From: Pseudomonadota bacterium
Lineage (GTDB): Bacteria > Pseudomonadota > Gammaproteobacteria > Burkholderiales > Burkholderiaceae_B
Assembly: GCA_023389155.1 (NCBI GenBank)
Contig: JAEWEV010000028.1
Location: 1 to 36,028 of the forward strand
DNA length: 36,028 nt
Reading direction: 5' to 3'
Position 1 is the first letter of the stretch, and each line of letters opens with the position of its first letter. The translations under genes and the position numbers were made by a program. The notes beneath the pieces were generated by a model, which saw nothing but the letters and a program-made list of their open reading frames with translations, searched no databases and was not told the origin of the DNA. Positions 32,830 to 36,028 of the stretch are shown one piece after another.

Positions 32830-35151
32830 TCAGGATTCCTTGGGAAGGGTTGAAGTTGAAGTCGAAGCGTCAGCCTGCATGACAGCCAGTCCGAGATCGA
32901 AGGGGAAATCATCCACATGGATGACCTTGTCACGTAGGCGATCCCGTTCCCGTACCAGCGCATACTCTTCATCGCTGATCTGGTCCATCTGATGCGCCAG
33001 GTCCGTGATATCGCGAACGTTGCCACCAGGATGACCATCGAACACGCCGCGTTTTTCCGCATCGCGCATTTTGGAATCAATGGGCTCTGCGCGCAGGGTT
33101 GCGTCCAGGGCTTTTTCGATGACGCCAATCGGATCGTCTTCACTGTCGGGAAGATAGCAACTGGCTGTGAGCCGATCCCGTGCCGCGCCGGGCTTCATCA
33201 ACTGTTCGCAAACAGCACGATCCAGCCGGTCTTCAGGTCTTTTGAAAACCCCACCCCAGGGGAATGTCACCAGACGCAGGAATCCGCCGATCACGCGATT
33301 GGGGAAATTACGATATACGCTGCGCAACGCCTCCTGTGCTTTTGCCAGTGCGTCCTGAACCGACCAGTGAACAAAGGCCGCATCATCCGCCTGTGCGCCC
33401 TGGTCTTCAAACTGCTTGAGGGTGGCAGACGCCAGGTACAGCTGAGAGAGTACGTCTCCCAGTCGCGCAGAAATTTTTTCGCGTTTCTTCAGGCTTCCTC
33501 CCAGAACCAGCATGGATACATCGGCACTTAATGCCAGTGCAGACGACAGCCTGGTGATCTGTCCATAGTAGGGACGCATTTCTGCCGACGTTCCTGCTTT
33601 GACGGCAAGAATCCCGGAACCAAACAGGCCACTGATGAGTGCACGGAATCCGTTCCTGAAGGCAAAACCGATATGGCCAAAAAGCGCGTCATCGAATTTT
33701 TCCAGCGCCACCTTCTGGTCGGCTTCCTGTACCGCTGACATTTCCTTGAGCACAAAAGGATGGCAGCGAATCGCCCCCTGCCCGAAAATAATCAGGCTGC
33801 GGGTCAGGATATTGGCGCCTTCCACGGTGATGCCTACCGGAATCTGCTGGTACGCGCGACCCAGAAAATTGGAAGGGCCAAGACAGATGCCCTTGCCGCC
33901 AATAATGTCCATACCATCGTTAACCACGACCCGGGCACGTTCGGTCACATGGTACTTGGCGATAGAGGAAACCACAGAGGGTTTTTCACCCAGATCCACC
34001 GCGCCTGCCGTCATGACCCGCACGGCATTGGCCATATAGGTATAGGCTCCCATTCTGGCCAGGACTTCCTCGATCCCCTCGAATTTACCGATGGAAAGAT
34101 TAAATTGCTTGCGGATACGTGAGTACGCGCCAACGGCCCTCACGGTCATTTGTGACATGCCCACATTGGAAGAGGGCAGTGAAATGGAACGACCGGCCGC
34201 CAGGCATTCCATGAGCATGCGCCAGCCTTTGCCCGCCATGGCAGGGCCGCCGATAATGAAGTCCAGCGGCATGAACACGTCTTCACCTTTTGTCGGGCCG
34301 TTCATGAACATGGCATTCAGCGGAAAATGGCGGCGTCCGATCTGCACGCCGGGGTGATCATGTGGCACCAGGGCGCAAGTAATGCCGATGTCTTTTTTGT
34401 CACCAAGCAGGCCATCGGGATCGAAGAGACGAAACGCCAGACCCAGTAACGTGCAGACAGGAGCCAGCGTTATGTAGCGCTTGTTCCAGGAGACTTTCAT
34501 GCCCAGCATCTGTTCGCCGTCCCACTCTCCCATGCACACGATGCCGCTGTCAGGAATGGCTGCGGCGTCCGATCCTGCCCAGGGGCTGGTCAGCGCAAAG
34601 GCGGGGATGTCCTGACCGGTAGACAGGCGAGGCAGATAATGATTTTTCTGTTCTTCCGTCCCATAGTGCACCAGCAATTCACCTGGGCCGAGTGAGTTCG
34701 GAACCATGACCGACACGGCCAGGGCCGAGTTACGCGTGGACAGTCGCGTTATGACTTCGGAGTGGGCGAAGGCAGAGAATCCGAGACCGCCGTATTGTTT
34801 GGGAATGATCATGCCCAGGAAGCGATGGGATTTGATATAGTCCCAGGCTTCGGCCGGCAGGTCGAAATCTTCCGTTGTGATTTTCCAGTCATCTACCAGT
34901 GAGCAGGCATGCACCACTTCGTTATCAAGAAATGCCTGTTCTTCTTCTGTCAGCGTCGGTTTGGGAAACTGTTGCAGCATATCCCAATCGGGCTTGCCGC
35001 TAAACAGCTGTGCGTCCCACCATACGGTGCCGGCTTCGATGGCATCCCTTTCGGTGTCTGACATTGTGGGCAGCACCTTCTTGAATTTGCCAAGCAGTGG
35101 TCGGCTGATGTGCCGTCTGCGAAACGCTTTAATGTGTTGGGAGAGGGGCAC
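32830..35151 (-). CDS. fadE: acyl-CoA dehydrogenase FadE
   Basis: The first oxidation step of beta-oxidation, using FAD. The 773-residue product carries FadE-specific segments: AGTVWWDAQLFSGKPDWD near residue 40, MIIPKQYGGLGFSA, VPNSLGPGELLVHYGT, ALTSPWAGSDAAAIPDSGI, GRRHFPLN and TVEGANILTRSLIIFGQGAIR. E. coli FadE (814 residues) has an N-terminal hydrophobic segment; here the protein starts at the conserved part, so it is probably soluble or peripheral. The start is a GTG at 35151 with a very strong GGAGGA at 35156-35161, inside the tetR gene, which it overlaps by 23 nt. Confidence 0.95.
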   Translation of the reverse strand: MPLSQHIKAFRRRHISRPLLGKFKKVLPTMSDTERDAIEAGTVWWDAQLFSGKPDWDMLQQFPKPTLTEEEQAFLDNEVVHACSLVDDWKITTEDFDLPAEAWDYIKSHRFLGMIIPKQYGGLGFSAFAHSEVITRLSTRNSALAVSVMVPNSLGPGELLVHYGTEEQKNHYLPRLSTGQDIPAFALTSPWAGSDAAAIPDSGIVCMGEWDGEQMLGMKVSWNKRYITLAPVCTLLGLAFRLFDPDGLLGDKKDIGITCALVPHDHPGVQIGRRHFPLNAMFMNGPTKGEDVFMPLDFIIGGPAMAGKGWRMLMECLAAGRSISLPSSNVGMSQMTVRAVGAYSRIRKQFNLSIGKFEGIEEVLARMGAYTYMANAVRVMTAGAVDLGEKPSVVSSIAKYHVTERARVVVNDGMDIIGGKGICLGPSNFLGRAYQQIPVGITVEGANILTRSLIIFGQGAIRCHPFVLKEMSAVQEADQKVALEKFDDALFGHIGFAFRNGFRALISGLFGSGILAVKAGTSAEMRPYYGQITRLSSALALSADVSMLVLGGSLKKREKISARLGDVLSQLYLASATLKQFEDQGAQADDAAFVHWSVQDALAKAQEALRSVYRNFPNRVIGGFLRLVTFPWGGVFKRPEDRLDRAVCEQLMKPGAARDRLTASCYLPDSEDDPIGVIEKALDATLRAEPIDSKMRDAEKRGVFDGHPGGNVRDITDLAHQMDQISDEEYALVRERDRLRDKVIHVDDFPFDLGLAVMQADASTSTSTLPKES

Positions 35152-35794
35152 GCAATCCTCCTAATAGGAAACTCATGAGTCGGGGCAGGAGCAGCTCGTC
35201 ATATACATTTTCGTCAACCATTGTCGACGGCATATTGGGCAGCACCCCCTGCAGGATATTGATTCCGGCGATGGCGTAAGATGTGGCGCCAAGCATAAAA
35301 TGAAAGCGCCAGATAATCTCGACCTCGGGAACATCAGGCATGGCTCGGATAAATGCGGCTTTGTATCGAGTGACCACTTCCGCGTATTCATCAGCAAACA
35401 GCGTCTTGATGAAATTCGATGGATCCGTCATGGTGCGTTCAAGCAGACGCATGAAGATATTGGCATCGTGTTCCGGATCGGAGGCGTGGCGCAACAGGGT
35501 GCCGAAAAAGGCGTCAACCAGTTGCGAAGGTTTGACCGGATCGGGCGCGGCCTGCTTTTCCAGACTATCAAGCAGCCGGATGCGCTCGCGGTTGATCCAC
35601 TCCAGTCGGCGCTTGAGCACCGCACGAACCAGCTCTTCCTTGCTGCCAAAATGGTAGTTAATGGAAGCCAGATTCACACTGGCAGCCGACGTGATTTGTC
35701 GTAAGGACGTTGCGTCGTAGCCTGTCTTCACAAAAAGTGTTTCGGCAGCATTCAGGATTGCTTTGCGAGTGATTTCGCTGCGATTGGAGGCCAT
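35129..35794 (-). CDS. TetR-family transcriptional regulator of the fatty-acid cluster
   Basis: A 221-residue TetR-type regulator with an N-terminal helix-turn-helix (about 7-53: RKAILNAAETLFVKTGYDAT, then SVNLASINYHFGSKEELV) and a larger C-terminal ligand-binding part. The ATG at 35794 has AGGTG at 35802-35806; an in-frame TTG at 35800 is less likely. It is the first gene of the - strand cluster and overlaps fadE, so it probably represses the cluster and senses acyl-CoA or a fatty acid. By role it resembles PsrA of Pseudomonas, but orthology is not proven by sequence alone. Confidence 0.9.
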   Translation of the reverse strand: MASNRSEITRKAILNAAETLFVKTGYDATSLRQITSAASVNLASINYHFGSKEELVRAVLKRRLEWINRERIRLLDSLEKQAAPDPVKPSQLVDAFFGTLLRHASDPEHDANIFMRLLERTMTDPSNFIKTLFADEYAEVVTRYKAAFIRAMPDVPEVEIIWRFHFMLGATSYAIAGINILQGVLPNMPSTMVDENVYDELLLPRLMSFLLGGLRAPLPTH

Positions 35795-35811
35795 AATCAA
35801 ACACCTGATTT

Positions 35812-35831
35812 AAACGAGTGTTTTAATTCTA
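35812..35831 (-). promoter_or_regulatory. possible TetR operator and -10 element of the fatty-acid cluster
   Basis: AAAC-GAGT-GTTT at 35812-35823 has the AAAC-N4-GTTT form known for PsrA operators. TAGAAT on the - strand (35831-35826) may be the -10 element, placing the operator just after it, where a bound repressor would block transcription. A wider inverted repeat, AAACAC (35799-35804) and GTGTTT (35818-35823), shares its right arm. Confidence 0.5.
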
Positions 35832-35922
35832 TTTGCTTGCACCGAAATTAACCATACAGGACTTACCCTAGTTCAGGCTTTTGCCTTCCTGACATCTGGT
35901 TATAAATTTATAAAAAATAACA

Positions 35923-35952
35923 TTGCTAATAATAATGATTCTCATTTATAAT
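35923..35952 (+). promoter_or_regulatory. Fur-box promoter of the DUF2325 gene
   Basis: A good sigma-70 promoter, TTGCTA at 35923-35928 and TATAAT at 35947-35952 with an 18-nt spacer, has AATAATGATTCTCATTTAT (35931-35949) in the spacer. That 19-mer matches 13 of 19 positions of the classical Fur consensus, and the match is strongest in the core. Iron-bound Fur would be expected to block RNA polymerase here. Confidence 0.75.
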
Positions 35953-35977
35953 CAATCCAGTTTTTATGGAGAAAACT

Positions 35978-36028
35978 ATGATTGGTAATATGAGTGCAGT
36001 AGTGGTCGGCGCAGATCGTCTGGGCAAT
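35978..36028 (+). CDS. DUF2325 domain protein, 5' end only
   Basis: The first 17 codons of a gene cut by the window end read MIGNMSAVVVGADRLGN, which resembles the start of DUF2325 proteins. GGAG at 35968-35971 precedes the ATG. The biochemical function of DUF2325 is not established. It is divergent from the TetR gene and has an iron-type promoter. The identification rests on 17 residues only. Confidence 0.65.
   Translation, partial: MIGNMSAVVVGADRLGN

Overview
The window is a contiguous piece of a betaproteobacterial chromosome, most likely Alcaligenaceae (Bordetella/Advenella-like). The reasons are the gene order rpmF-plsX-fabH-fabD-fabG-acpP-fabF followed by rpoE-rseA-rseB-mucD-lepA-lepB-rnc-era-recO, an orphan Bug/TctC-type receptor, and protein sequences of Burkholderiales character. 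The family placement is inference. I see no rRNA, tRNA, CRISPR array, insertion sequence, phage or plasmid gene.

Left part (1-15300, all + strand): ribosomal protein L32 and the type II fatty acid synthesis genes, then the envelope-stress cassette (sigma-E, its anti-sigma factor, RseB, and the periplasmic protease MucD), a strong terminator, and a housekeeping run (LepA/EF4, signal peptidase I, RNase III, Era, RecO) joined by 1-8 nt overlaps or very short gaps. A YgfX-like membrane protein sits between fabF and rpoE.

Middle part (15300-25600, mixed strands): a C-rich, G-poor gap after recO, a MuiA/DUF4139 protein, an orphan TctC-family receptor, a Bax inhibitor-1 family membrane protein, a low-complexity acidic/proline-rich protein downstream of holC and pepA, divergent lptF (no lptG next to it), and a CysB-type regulator. 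Several genes here are bounded by clear hairpin terminators, two of which can act on both strands.

Right part (25600-35800, all - strand): a self-contained fatty-acid degradation cluster read as TetR regulator > FadE > FadI > FadJ > FadL > periplasmic chalcone-isomerase-like protein > FadD. It holds outer-membrane uptake, CoA activation, the beta-oxidation enzymes and a probable local repressor with a PsrA-like operator. The chalcone-isomerase-like protein is the most interesting component. This fold includes known fatty-acid-binding proteins, and its gene lies between the outer-membrane importer and the inner-face CoA ligase, so a periplasmic fatty-acid carrier role is a testable idea.

The window ends in the first 17 codons of a divergent DUF2325 gene whose promoter contains a good Fur-box match.
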